Assembly (NCBI GenBank): GCA_002342295.1
Contig: DDPR01000010.1
Location: forward strand, 223,329-287,328
Reading direction: 5' to 3'
DNA length: 64,000 nt
DNA from: Burkholderiales bacterium UBA2463
Lineage (GTDB): Bacteria; Pseudomonadota; Gammaproteobacteria; Burkholderiales; Burkholderiaceae_A
The notes below the pieces were generated by a model. It searched no databases. It saw nothing but the letters and a program-made list of their open reading frames with translations, and was not told where the DNA came from. How positions within the stretch are numbered: the first letter of the stretch is position 1; each line of letters begins with the position of its first letter. The position numbers were made by a program, and so were the translations under genes. This document shows positions 17,904 to 26,610 of the stretch, piece after piece.

Positions 17904-18391
17904 CGAATCACCAGATCTGCGCGACGGTTCTGGGTCCACGCGGCTTCGTTATGGCCCTTTGCGCGGGGCTTTTCTTCACCATTGCTGATGGCCTCAATGT
18001 TCGCGGCATTGGCACCCGCAGCCTGAAGCGCAGCGCGAACCGCCTCTGCACGACGCTGGCCCAAAGCGAGGTTGTACTCGGTGGTGCCACGCTCATCGGC
18101 GTTGCCCTCAACGCGCACCTTGGCCTTGGGATCGAGCGCCATATAGCCGCCAAAGGCGGTGACCACATTCGAATAATCCTTCTTCACCTCGAACTTGTCG
18201 TAGTCAAAGTAGACAGAAGGCTCGACCGCGGCAAGGCGCTTCTTTGCGGCCTCTAGCGCGGCGGAGGATGAACCCAGCTCGGCCTTGGCTGAAGAAGAAA
18301 CCGGAGCGGCAGGTGCGCCAGCCTGGTTGGCCTGCTGAGTTGCGCAGCCAGCCAGAAGAAGAAGAGATGCGGCGGTGAGTGCAAATTTCAT
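17900..18391 (-). CDS. pal: Peptidoglycan-associated OmpA-like lipoprotein (Pal)
   Basis: A 163-residue outer-membrane lipoprotein that binds meso-diaminopimelate of peptidoglycan and is the Tol-Pal anchor. MKFALTAASLLLLAGC is a lipoprotein signal with lipobox LAGC; the OmpA domain follows (YFDYDKFEV, VEGNADERGTTEYNLALGQRRA, and TQNRRADLVI). The ATG is preceded by AAGGGG; the in-frame GTG 30 bases upstream is less likely. Pal normally follows tolB and precedes cpoB, but none is here: the neighbours are osmC-like and fliJ. It may be the main Pal relocated, or a second paralogue, for example one serving the flagellar ring; that is inference. Confidence 0.9.
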   Translation of the reverse strand: MKFALTAASLLLLAGCATQQANQAGAPAAPVSSSAKAELGSSSAALEAAKKRLAAVEPSVYFDYDKFEVKKDYSNVVTAFGGYMALDPKAKVRVEGNADERGTTEYNLALGQRRAEAVRAALQAAGANAANIEAISNGEEKPRAKGHNEAAWTQNRRADLVIR

Positions 18392-18440
18392 TATATTTTT
18401 TCCCCTTGGAGGTTTGTTCACAGCTGAAGCGACTCCCCAA

Positions 18441-18468
18441 AGTGTAGCCTAGGAGCCCAGCGCTGCAA
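18441..18468 (-). promoter_or_regulatory. Candidate sigma-70 promoter for pal
   Basis: TTGCAG and TACACT are separated by 16 bases, reading left, straddling the fliJ stop. The expected start lies about 40 bases before the pal ATG. Match to consensus is partial, but an independent promoter is needed if pal is not read through from fliJ. Confidence 0.35.
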
Positions 18469-18898
18469 CCTTTCGGCGGTTGAAAAGCCCAATGCCCGCT
18501 GCATCCATCTCGCGCTGATCTCTCTCTGCCTTTTCTTTGCTGAGGCGCGCTGCATCTCGCTCGACCAGAGCCTGCATGCGCTTTTCTTCGCGTCTTGCTC
18601 GCGCCAAGAACTCCACGGTGGCGGCCCGCTGGTGACGAAGGCCAGCCAGTTCATTCTCGAGGGCGGGAAGCACTTTGGAGAGATTGACGAGAAACTGCGT
18701 GACCACCTGCATCTGAGCCATGGTCTGAGATCCACCCTGCCCGCGCCTGCGCGCCTCGTTCTCTGCAATGAGGGCTCGCACCTGCTCTTGGCGCCTCTGG
18801 ATGCGGGCAATGGCTGCATCAATCTGTACGAGCGAAATCTGCGCCTGCTCCACCTGCTGCTCGGCCAACTGAAGAAGAACGCTCCAGGCCTTGCTCAT
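18449..18898 (-). CDS. fliJ: Flagellar export chaperone FliJ
   Basis: Cytoplasmic coiled-coil stalk of the flagellar type III export ATPase; it links the FliI hexamer to FlhA and recycles chaperones. 149 residues, almost entirely helical with heptads from LLQLAEQQVEQAQISLVQID to EEKRMQALVERDAARLSKE. Size and position as the last gene of fliEFGHIJ are standard. Its ATG overlaps the fliI stop (ATGA). Confidence 0.93.
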   Translation of the reverse strand: MSKAWSVLLQLAEQQVEQAQISLVQIDAAIARIQRRQEQVRALIAENEARRRGQGGSQTMAQMQVVTQFLVNLSKVLPALENELAGLRHQRAATVEFLARARREEKRMQALVERDAARLSKEKAERDQREMDAAGIGLFNRRKVAALGS

Positions 18899-20220
18899 CG
18901 GTCCGCCATGACTTGGGCCATCATGCCCTGGGTCTCATCAAAGCCGATGGCCTCGTTCATGCCTTGAACCAAGAAGGTCTCCATCGCGCCACGAAGCCGA
19001 ATGGCCTCGTCAAGGTCTGGGTTGGAGCCCGGCGAATAGGCGCCCACCTGAATGAGATCGAGGTTTTGCTGATAGAGGGCCCAGAGTCTTCGGAAACGGT
19101 TCGCGCGCTTGAGCGCATCAGGGTCCACGAGGGTCTGAATCACCCGCGACACCGAACCATTCAGATCGATGGCGGGGTAATGGGCTGCATCTGCGAGTGC
19201 GCGCGAGAGCATGACCTGACCATCGAGAGAGGCGCGCGCAATGTCGACAATGGGGTCGTTTGAGTCATCGTTCTCGGCAAGCACGGTGTAGATGGCGGTA
19301 ATCGATCCGTGGCCATGCCGGCCCACGCCCGCTCGCTCGATGAGGTTCGGTAAGAGGCTAAATACCGAGGGCGGGTAGCCCTTGGCCGTAGGGGGCTCGC
19401 CCACGGCAAGCCCAATCTCTCGCTGGGCATGAGCCACGCGTGTGAGGCTATCGACGAGCAAGAGAACGTTCTTGCCCTGATCTCGAAAGTATTCAGCAAT
19501 AAGGTGGGCATACTGCGTGGCCTTGAGCCGCAGAATGGCTGACACGTTTGCGGGGGCCGCAACCACAACGCTGCGAGCAAGGCCCTCCTCACCCAAAGAC
19601 TCCTGAATAAAGGCCTGAACCTCTCGGCCTCGCTCTCCGATGAGTCCAATTACCACCATGTCGGCCTTGGTATAGCGGGTGAGCATGCCCAGGAGGCTGC
19701 TCTTGCCAACGCCCGAGCCCGCAATAAGGCCCACGCGCTGACCCTTGCCCATGGTGAGCAAGCCATTCATGGCCTTGACGCCCACATCGAGCACCTCGTG
19801 AATCGGGCCTCGCTCCATGGGATTGACCGGCAGGCCCAGCAGGCTTAGCGTGTCCTTGCAGTCCGGCTTGGGCTTGCCATCAAGTGGCTCTCCTCTGGGT
19901 CCGACCACGCGACCGAGCAGCTCAGGGCCAAGCGATGCGCGGGCCGAGGGTTCAATGACGTGAACGCGCGCGCCCGGGCCAATGCCTCGAGGCTCAGAAA
20001 ACGGCATGAGAAACAGAGTCTGGTCTTGAAAGCCCACCACCTCGGCCTCGACGCGATGGCGATCCTCCCCAACCACCTCGCAGACTGAGCCCAGCGGGGC
20101 CATGAGGCCCTTGGCCTCGAGCGTGAGACCCACCACGCGCGCCAGCGTGCCCATGCGTTCGGGCACGGGAGACTGGCAGCGCTGCATCGCGCGCCGAGCG
20201 ACTTCGTCAAAGGCCAGCAC
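18895..20220 (-). CDS. fliI: Flagellum-specific export ATPase FliI
   Basis: Hexameric ATPase of the flagellar type III secretion system, related to F1-beta. 441 residues. Walker A is GSGVGKSS (168-175), Walker B is LLLVDSLTR, and the catalytic region GLIGERGREVQAFI is intact. The start is GTG at 20220 (VLAFDEVARRAM), overlapping the fliH stop by 14 bases; ATG 33 bases on is a weaker alternative. It probably works with FliH and FliJ, encoded on either side. Confidence 0.97.
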   Translation of the reverse strand: MLAFDEVARRAMQRCQSPVPERMGTLARVVGLTLEAKGLMAPLGSVCEVVGEDRHRVEAEVVGFQDQTLFLMPFSEPRGIGPGARVHVIEPSARASLGPELLGRVVGPRGEPLDGKPKPDCKDTLSLLGLPVNPMERGPIHEVLDVGVKAMNGLLTMGKGQRVGLIAGSGVGKSSLLGMLTRYTKADMVVIGLIGERGREVQAFIQESLGEEGLARSVVVAAPANVSAILRLKATQYAHLIAEYFRDQGKNVLLLVDSLTRVAHAQREIGLAVGEPPTAKGYPPSVFSLLPNLIERAGVGRHGHGSITAIYTVLAENDDSNDPIVDIARASLDGQVMLSRALADAAHYPAIDLNGSVSRVIQTLVDPDALKRANRFRRLWALYQQNLDLIQVGAYSPGSNPDLDEAIRLRGAMETFLVQGMNEAIGFDETQGMMAQVMADR

Positions 20221-21316
20221 GGGGCTCAGCCTCTAAAACATCATCGAAGGCTGCTTTGACGAGCTCCACACTTCGCAAGAAGGAGGGGGGTGGCTCTGCC
20301 TCTTCGTCCTCGACGAGTGCTCGCCAGAGCACCTTGTGACGATGCTCAATTAAATCTTCCACCACGGCGCCGTTCATTGCCACGCGCAGGCTCCCTGGAG
20401 TAAGCGTCTCATCGGGGCGCAGCTCAATGGTCTTGGGTAGCGTGAGCGAAAGCTCACGAAGTTGTTGCAGATCGCGTGGATTGAGCTGGGCAAGAACAGG
20501 GGAGGCCACGTCCTGGCCAAACTCCAGCAGACACCGATCTAAGAGTCGTGCAATGGCCTTGCCCGAGAGCGTGAGCTCTCCGCGGACCATCTGCTCGGCC
20601 AGATGCATCGCCAGGCGCTTGAGTGGCGCGTGAAAATCTTTGGTCTCGCGCGCAGCAAGAGCAAGCTCATCGGTCAGGGCCTTGAGGCGATCGGCGGCCT
20701 CTTTCATGGGCGCTTCGAGCTCTGCGCGCAGGCTTGCCTCGGCCTGTGCACGGCCCAGGGCCATGCCCTCCTGAAGGATGGAATCTCGAAGGGTGGGGTC
20801 CACATCGCTCTTTGCGCGCTCGATGCCCTCTTGGAGGCCCCTCTCAAATCCGGCCTCCTCGGCAGCCTGCGCACCCGACTTCTTTCCGGCCTCCAATCCA
20901 TCTGCAAAGCCTGCCTTGTGGCCCTCTTGACGGCCCTGCTCAAGGCCCTGCTCGAACCCCTGCTTGAGTCCGGCCTCAAAACTTGCGGCATCGGGCGCCT
21001 CAAAAGTGTCCGACGTTGCCTCGGAGGCCTGAGCCTGAGCCGGCGCAATCTCGATGCCTTCAAGCCTTGGCACACCCTCGCGATCGGCCTGGCCAAGGCC
21101 GGCAATGACCTCGTCAATCGCTCGCTCCACCACAGGTAGGGGAAGGTGAACAATCTTCTCGGGAATGCCTTTTTGAAAGCCGCCTGAGGCGATCTTCTCG
21201 GGCAGGCCGGGCTCTAACTCGCCTTTGCTGCGCACATGAAAAAGCGGTGTGTCTTGCGGCTGCTCGAGCACACGCTTTTTTGGCCGCATCGGCGGCCAGA
21301 GCTCCGCATCAAACAA
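20207..21316 (-). CDS. fliH: Flagellar assembly protein FliH
   Basis: Dimeric regulator and stator of FliI. 369 residues, longer than the enteric form (~235). Seen: a repetitive Gly-x-x-x-Gly helical zone in the middle (GLKQGFEQGLEQGRQEG, GLEAGKKSG) typical of FliH, and a C-terminal globular part resembling the F-type delta subunit. A TTG at 21316 is chosen as start because GGAG lies six to seven bases upstream and the resulting LWPP near the N-terminus resembles the Trp-containing FliN/FlhA-binding tip; an ATG at 21289 is the alternative. It overlaps fliG by eight bases and fliI by 14. Confidence 0.92.
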   Translation of the reverse strand: MFDAELWPPMRPKKRVLEQPQDTPLFHVRSKGELEPGLPEKIASGGFQKGIPEKIVHLPLPVVERAIDEVIAGLGQADREGVPRLEGIEIAPAQAQASEATSDTFEAPDAASFEAGLKQGFEQGLEQGRQEGHKAGFADGLEAGKKSGAQAAEEAGFERGLQEGIERAKSDVDPTLRDSILQEGMALGRAQAEASLRAELEAPMKEAADRLKALTDELALAARETKDFHAPLKRLAMHLAEQMVRGELTLSGKAIARLLDRCLLEFGQDVASPVLAQLNPRDLQQLRELSLTLPKTIELRPDETLTPGSLRVAMNGAVVEDLIEHRHKVLWRALVEDEEAEPPPSFLRSVELVKAAFDDVLEAEPRAGL

Positions 21317-22409
21317 AGTCGTCTCCGCGGCCAGCCAGCATCAGCTCGCCCTTGTCGGAGAGTTTCTTGGCCAGACGCATGATGGACTTCTGCGCATCTT
21401 CCACGTCGGTGAGGCGCAGCGGGCCCTTGGCCTCCATCTCATCAATAAACATGACACGTGCACGCGAAGACATGTTCGAGAAGAACTTGTCCTTCACCTG
21501 CTCAGTTGCACCCTTGAGTGCAACCATGAGCATGTCTTGCTCGACGTTGCGCATGAGCGTCTGCACGCTGCGATTGTCAATGCCGGCGAGGTTCTCAAAG
21601 GAGAACATGTTGTCTTGCACCTTCATCGACAGGTCCGGATCCAGAGAGGCCAGCCCACCCAGAATGCTCGACTCCAGCTCGCTCTTGGTGTAGTTCATGA
21701 TCTTGGCGGCTGCCTTCACGCCACCAAAGCTTGAGGACTTGGCCGAGGAACTGCGAGAGAACTGCTCCTTCATGATGGTCTCAAGCTCTTGCATGGCCGA
21801 TGGCTGAACTGTCTCGAGTGCGGCAACGCGCTGGATCACCTCGGGGCGCACATCAGGAGAGAGGAAGGTTAGAACGTCAGCAGCCACGTCGTAGTCGCAG
21901 ACCGACAAAATAATGGCAATGACCTGTGGGTGCTCCGAGCGGATCATGTCCGCAATCGAGCGAGCATCCATCCAGCGCAGAATCTCGAGGCCCTTGCTTG
22001 AAGCGCCCGGCATGATTCTGCTCAGAACCGAGGCAGCCTTGTCTTCGCCCAGGGCGCGCTTAAGAACATTCTCCACGTAGTCGGAGCTTCCAAGCCCAAG
22101 GCTTGTTTGTTTTTTAATGGTGTTGATGAAGTCATCGAGCACCGCATCAACAGCCTCTTGTGAGAGGTCGGCCACGGTGGTCATGGCCGATCCGAGCGCC
22201 TGAACCTCTTTGGGTGCCAGAAACTTGATGATGTCTGCAGCCTGCTGCTCACCCAAAAGCAGCATGAGTACGGCAGCGCGCTGAACACTGCTCAGCTCGT
22301 CAAGCTCGCGCTGAACGGACTCTGGGCGTCCGCTCACCAGGGCGGGCACCACGGCTCCGACCGCTGCGACCACCTCCTTGGATGCTTCTTTTTGCTTTTC
22401 TTCTGCCAC
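21309..22409 (-). CDS. fliG: Flagellar motor switch protein FliG
   Basis: C-ring protein that contacts MotA and generates torque. 366 residues, GTG start with AAGGGGG upstream. The middle domain has the EHPQ motif (RSEHPQVIAIILS), and the C-terminal domain carries the charged torque helix (RVMFIDEMEAKGPLRLTDVE). The N-terminus has an Ala/Val/Pro extension of about 30 residues before the FliF-binding domain (SVQRAAVLMLLLGEQQAADI). Operon position between fliF and fliH is standard. Confidence 0.97.
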   Translation of the reverse strand: MAEEKQKEASKEVVAAVGAVVPALVSGRPESVQRELDELSSVQRAAVLMLLLGEQQAADIIKFLAPKEVQALGSAMTTVADLSQEAVDAVLDDFINTIKKQTSLGLGSSDYVENVLKRALGEDKAASVLSRIMPGASSKGLEILRWMDARSIADMIRSEHPQVIAIILSVCDYDVAADVLTFLSPDVRPEVIQRVAALETVQPSAMQELETIMKEQFSRSSSAKSSSFGGVKAAAKIMNYTKSELESSILGGLASLDPDLSMKVQDNMFSFENLAGIDNRSVQTLMRNVEQDMLMVALKGATEQVKDKFFSNMSSRARVMFIDEMEAKGPLRLTDVEDAQKSIMRLAKKLSDKGELMLAGRGDDFV

Positions 22410-22422
22410 GACTTGTTCCCCC

Positions 22423-24486
22423 TTAGGCGCCGCCCGCCGGCCGCATCAGATTCTTCATGACAGTGGCGACTCGACCAGAGTCTTCAGAGACCAGGAAGCG
22501 AATGAGCGCCACCTTGTCATCGTAGGAATTGGCGGTATTGAGCATGTCAACAGAAATCGACGACTTCTTGGGCTTTAACTTCGCCTTAATTTCCTCGAAA
22601 CTCTCACCGTCTTCAAGTTCAATCATGCCCATCTCCTCGGGGGAGAGCTCGACAGACTTCTGAAGAGGCTGGCCATCCGGGCCGATGGGGATGGGCTGAC
22701 CATCCGGGCCAAGCACCGGCTGGCCATCGGGGCCCATCATGAACCCAGAGGCCCCCATCTCGGCTGCAAGTGCGGCCTGGGCCTGCGCGGCGCGCTCAGC
22801 CTCGACCTTGGCAGCGGCCATGGCCTCTTCCTCCGCATGGATGCGCGCAAGCTGCTCTGCAGTGAGGGTTCGGCCCGTGAGGAAGTTAATGAGCGGGTTC
22901 ACAATCGTAAAGAGCACGATCATGAAGATGAGCGCGGCCACGCCAAGCTTTACATTCTTCATGATGGTCTCATCGGCATACCAGGGCGGGGCCACCTCAT
23001 CGGGGGGCGCAAACTTGGCTGGGACGATTGTGACTACGTCGCCCCGATCTTCCTGGTAGCCCACCACACCGCGCACGAGTGCCGTAAGTCGGTCGAGCTC
23101 CTCCTGCGAGTAGCCATGGATGAGGGTGGGCGCGGGGGCCGCGTCTGCACCCTCTGGCTTTTTGTCACCCTCGGGCTTGGCCTCTATCGGCTTTTCGTTG
23201 ACGACCACAGCCACAGAAAGACGCATCAGGTTGCCCGTGGGGTTCTTCACATACCGAATGGTCTTGTCGAGCTCGTAGTTTCTGGTGGCGCGCTTACTGA
23301 GGGTGGTGTTCTCCTGCAAAGACTCACTCGAGCCCGAGGCCGTATCGGTGGTTTGATTGGTGGGGGGTGGAGGCGCATTCGTCAGTGAGCCTGGCACGCC
23401 CTCAGCGCCCAGTCGCTGGGTGCGGTCCTCTGCAAGTACCTCAGAGCGTGTCTTGGGGCCACTCTTGGAGCGGTCGTAGTCCTCAGTCGCAACCTCACTC
23501 TGAGAGAAGTCCAGCTGCACATCAACCTGCGAGCGCACATTGGCCTCACCCATCACCGGCGAGAGGATCTGCATGATGCGCGAGCGGTAGAGGTCCTCCA
23601 CCTGCTGCTTGTGAGCAAGCTGCGCCTCGGTAAGACCCATGGGCGTATTCTCTTTTCGGTTTGTGAGCAGGTTGCCCACGTTATCCACCACGGACACGTT
23701 CGATGCGGCAAGGTAGGGAACAGACGAAGAGACCAGGTGAACAATGGCATCGACCTGTCCCGCGGTGATGGTTCTTCCCTGAAAGGGGCTCACCACCACC
23801 GAGGCCTTGGGCTGGGCCCGGTCGCGAACGAAGACGCTCTGCTTAGGCAGTGCAAGGTGAACCCGAGCGCTCTGAATACTGCCAATCTGCGTGATGCTTC
23901 TAGCAAGCTCCTGCTCCATGGCCTTGACATACTTCACCTGCTCCATGAACTGACTCGTGGTCATAGCGTTCTCGGTGGAGAGCGCTTCAATGCCCGTTGC
24001 AGGCGCCTGCTTGGGAATACCCTTTGAGGCAAGGTAGATGCGCGCCTCGTGGTACTTGTTGGTGGGCACGCTAATCATGCCGTTTGCGGGGTCGACCTTG
24101 GCATCAAACGAGGCGGCCTTGAGTGCCTCAAGGGCTGCCTGCTGGTCGGCCTCAGAAATACCGGGCATGAGGGGACGGTAGGTGGTGGGTGTCGCCGAGA
24201 GGTTGTAGAGCGCAGCAAAGACCACAGCAACAAAAATCAAGACCAACAAGGGCAGCGCGCGCTTTACCGAGGGAGACGAGGTGATCTGGCGCACAGAGGC
24301 CATGACCGGGCTGTCCTTTACGCCCGGAATCTTCTCAATTGACTGACCAATGGCCGCAACGGCCGCATCTGCGGCCTTTCCGACCTGGGCAGCAGCAGCC
24401 GTTGTGCCCGCCACAAAGCCAGCGGGCGCAGACGCAACGGGCACATTCGCAGCGGGGTTGGGAAGGGTGGGGTTCTCAGCAGCCAT
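22423..24486 (-). CDS. fliF: Flagellar MS-ring protein FliF
   Basis: Forms the membrane ring on which the motor and export gate are built. 687 residues, somewhat longer than the usual 550-600. Two membrane helices: near 80-97 (ALPLLVLIFVAVVFAALY) and near 520-540 (LGVAALIFMIVLFTIVNP). Ring-building motif segments include LPLMPGISEADQ-like entry (TYRPLMPGISEADQQAALEA) and VHLALPKQSVFVRD. The N-terminus has ~75 extra Ala/Pro-rich residues, and the cytoplasmic C-region has GPDGQP repeats before the FliG-binding tail. It lies 16 bases downstream of fliE. Confidence 0.97.
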   Translation of the reverse strand: MAAENPTLPNPAANVPVASAPAGFVAGTTAAAAQVGKAADAAVAAIGQSIEKIPGVKDSPVMASVRQITSSPSVKRALPLLVLIFVAVVFAALYNLSATPTTYRPLMPGISEADQQAALEALKAASFDAKVDPANGMISVPTNKYHEARIYLASKGIPKQAPATGIEALSTENAMTTSQFMEQVKYVKAMEQELARSITQIGSIQSARVHLALPKQSVFVRDRAQPKASVVVSPFQGRTITAGQVDAIVHLVSSSVPYLAASNVSVVDNVGNLLTNRKENTPMGLTEAQLAHKQQVEDLYRSRIMQILSPVMGEANVRSQVDVQLDFSQSEVATEDYDRSKSGPKTRSEVLAEDRTQRLGAEGVPGSLTNAPPPPTNQTTDTASGSSESLQENTTLSKRATRNYELDKTIRYVKNPTGNLMRLSVAVVVNEKPIEAKPEGDKKPEGADAAPAPTLIHGYSQEELDRLTALVRGVVGYQEDRGDVVTIVPAKFAPPDEVAPPWYADETIMKNVKLGVAALIFMIVLFTIVNPLINFLTGRTLTAEQLARIHAEEEAMAAAKVEAERAAQAQAALAAEMGASGFMMGPDGQPVLGPDGQPIPIGPDGQPLQKSVELSPEEMGMIELEDGESFEEIKAKLKPKKSSISVDMLNTANSYDDKVALIRFLVSEDSGRVATVMKNLMRPAGGA

Positions 24487-24501
24487 GATTTACATCCTTC
24501 G

Positions 24502-24891
24502 TTAGACCGGCATGTTCAGGATGTCCTCGTACGCCTTGAGGACCTTGTTACGAATCTGGAGCGTCGCTTCAAAAGACAGCGAGGCCTTTTGCATGCCCAG
24601 GACCACATCGGTGAGGGGCACGTTCTCGCCCTTCTCATAGGCCTCTCGCAGTTGGGCGGACTTGGACTGCAGGTCATTGACTGACTCAATGCTTGTGCGC
24701 ACGACCTCTGCAAAGCTGGGCTTGCCAATGCGGTTCGTGTCTTCAAGGGGCGCAACACCAGGCATGCCGGGCATGCTGGGCATGGCCGGCATCTCGGGCG
24801 CCCCTGCGCGGTTTTGCATCTGGCTCTGGTAGGCCCGAATCTTGGCGAGCATGTCGGCCACACCGGCCGCCTGCGTGGTCTTGTCAATCAT
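24502..24891 (-). CDS. fliE: Flagellar hook-basal body protein FliE
   Basis: Small export substrate that joins the MS ring and export gate to the proximal rod. 129 residues; the C-terminal helical half (PSFAEVVRTSIESVNDLQSK, VLGMQKASLSFEATLQIRNK) is the conserved part. A Met/Pro-rich stretch (PEMPAMPSMPGMPG) near residue 33 is a local expansion. The ATG overlaps the flrC-like stop (ATGA), which couples the regulator to the basal-body genes. Confidence 0.94.
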   Translation of the reverse strand: MIDKTTQAAGVADMLAKIRAYQSQMQNRAGAPEMPAMPSMPGMPGVAPLEDTNRIGKPSFAEVVRTSIESVNDLQSKSAQLREAYEKGENVPLTDVVLGMQKASLSFEATLQIRNKVLKAYEDILNMPV

Positions 24892-26402
24892 GCTGCACCT
24901 GCCACTTTGAGTTGGGCCATTTTGTAGCGCAGCGTGCGCGGGCTAATCCCGAGCATGCGTGCGGCCTCGGCCCGCGTGGGTGCCGCCTCGATGGCACGCA
25001 GAATCATCTTGTGCTCGTTGCTCTTGACTGCATCGGGCAGGCGAATGGGTGCAACAGGCATCGCAAGCTCAGCGGGCAGGCTGGGGGCTGCGGCCTGCAT
25101 GCCCTCTGAGGTGTTGTTGGCGTCCTCGGACTCGACAGCAGAGGTGGCGTGCGCTGCAAAGGCTGAGGCAGACCAGTCCAGCTGCGTCTGAGACTCCGAG
25201 CCCACATCATCAAAGAGAAGGTGTGCGGGCTGAATGTCTTCGCCCTGAGAGAGCACCAAGGCGCGCTGGATCACGTTTTCAAGCTCTCTCACATTGCCTG
25301 GCCAGTGGTAGGCCAGAAGGGCCCTGGCCGCAGGCTCGCTGAGCGTGGGTGCGCACATGAGTCCCTGCTGGGCTGCATGCTTTGCAGTCAGCTGAACCGC
25401 AAGCGGAAGAATGTCGGCTGACCGATCGCGCAGCATGGGAATGGTGAGACGGAAGGTGCTAATGCGAAAGTAGAGGTCCTCTCGGAACTCGCGCGCGGTC
25501 ATGGCGAGCTTGAGGTCTTTGTTGGTGGCAGCAATAAGTCGAAAGTCCACATCGATGGGCTGCTGACCGCCAAGCCGCGTGATTTTCTTCTCTTGCAGGA
25601 CGCGCAGAAGCTTTGCCTGCAGCGACAGAGGGAGCTCGCCGATTTCATCTAAAAAAACCGTGCCGCCGTGGGCCTGCTCGAAGATGCCTTTGTGGTCACG
25701 AAGAGCGCCGGTGTAGGCGCCCTTCTCGTGACCAAAGAGCATGTCCTCCATGAGGTGCTCGGGGATAGCGCCGCAATTTAGGCTCACCATCGGTGCGCCG
25801 GCCCGGGGCGAACTCTCATGAATGACGGCAGCAAGCACCTCCTTGCCAGCGCCCGTGGGGCCCGTGACCAGGGTTGTCACCTGGGCAAGCGCCACTCGCT
25901 GAGCAAGAGCAAGAAGCTTCTGGCTCATTGGATCTGCAAAAACAAATGTCTTGGGGGCTGGTTTAGGAGCACTCTCTTGTCGCGCACTCGCACGACTCAC
26001 GGGTGCTGCGGGCTTTGGCTGGACCGGAGGGCGCGTGGCGAGCTCAACGGCCGAGCGCCAGGAGTTCTCGTCGTAATCGTCGGCATCTAGTACATGGCAT
26101 GCGCCTTTGCGCATGGCATCTACGGCAAGCCCCAGATTCTTGCCATCGAGTCTGCAGATGATGGGGATGTCTTGTTTGAATGCCTCGGTGAGCCTGCGAA
26201 CCTCTGTGAGCAGGTCGGTGTTGCCCATCAGGCGAACCACCACAGCAGAGGCCTTGGTGAGCGCCTGGCGCAGGTCCTCTAGAGTGCGAACGGGCAGCAG
26301 GCATAGGCCAGCTGCAGCAAGACGGCCTCTTTCCATGTCGCCCGCTGGCGAGAATGGATCGAGCCAGAGCGCATTACAGGCTTGGTCGTTGGTGATGAGC
26401 AC
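24888..26402 (-). CDS. flrC: Sigma-54-dependent flagellar activator with degenerate receiver (FlrC/FleR position)
   Basis: AAA+ enhancer-binding activator of RNA polymerase-sigma-54. From the GTG at 26402 (preceded by AAGGGG) it has 504 residues. The first ~125 residues have a receiver-like alternation, but where the phospho-acceptor Asp should be the strand reads AVVVRLMGN, so it is probably not phosphorylated. The central domain has Walker A GPTGAGKEV, a GAYTGA loop (the sigma-54-contacting motif, usually GAFTGA; tyrosine is an accepted variant) and Walker B GGTVFLDEIGEL. A Fis-type HTH ends the protein (AARMLGISPRTLRYKM). Being first in flrC-fliEFGHIJ mirrors Vibrio flrC. No FlrB-type kinase gene is in the window. 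Confidence 0.9.
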   Translation of the reverse strand: MLITNDQACNALWLDPFSPAGDMERGRLAAAGLCLLPVRTLEDLRQALTKASAVVVRLMGNTDLLTEVRRLTEAFKQDIPIICRLDGKNLGLAVDAMRKGACHVLDADDYDENSWRSAVELATRPPVQPKPAAPVSRASARQESAPKPAPKTFVFADPMSQKLLALAQRVALAQVTTLVTGPTGAGKEVLAAVIHESSPRAGAPMVSLNCGAIPEHLMEDMLFGHEKGAYTGALRDHKGIFEQAHGGTVFLDEIGELPLSLQAKLLRVLQEKKITRLGGQQPIDVDFRLIAATNKDLKLAMTAREFREDLYFRISTFRLTIPMLRDRSADILPLAVQLTAKHAAQQGLMCAPTLSEPAARALLAYHWPGNVRELENVIQRALVLSQGEDIQPAHLLFDDVGSESQTQLDWSASAFAAHATSAVESEDANNTSEGMQAAAPSLPAELAMPVAPIRLPDAVKSNEHKMILRAIEAAPTRAEAARMLGISPRTLRYKMAQLKVAGAA

Positions 26403-26438
26403 TGCTAACCCCTTGATGGATGTGTCCGAAGGGGTCAA

Positions 26439-26454
26439 AGCACTTGTCGTGCCA
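26439..26454 (-). promoter_or_regulatory. Sigma-54 promoter of flrC-fliEFGHIJ
   Basis: TGGCACGACAAGTGCT fits TGGCACG-N4-TTGCW with one change. The expected start is 25 bases before the flrC GTG, leaving room for the AAGGGG ribosome site. The operon may therefore be activated by its own product or by the second activator at 54.8 kb. Confidence 0.75.
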
Positions 26455-26475
26455 GAAGCGGCGACGTTTTTCCGA

Positions 26476-26507
26476 CGGCAAGCCGGCAGGCGGTAAAGAC
26501 GTGCCGG
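26476..26507. promoter_or_regulatory. Cluster of CGGCAA-like half-sites upstream of the flrC promoter
   Basis: CGGCAA (26476), CGGCAG (26484), CGGTAA (26491) and TGCCG (26502) lie 22-55 bases upstream of the -24 element. CGGTA-N6-TGCCG is a one-mismatch copy of the palindrome found before flgB and the giant flagellin. A candidate enhancer for one of the two sigma-54 activators. Confidence 0.45.
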
Positions 26508-26610
26508 AGGGGTCAGGGTATGGGCCCAGAGCGCAGTTAGATCTCCACTTTTGCGCCCCCCGACTGGAGTCTTTTTGCATCCATAAGGCAAGCTGGCTCA
26601 TACTCAAAAA

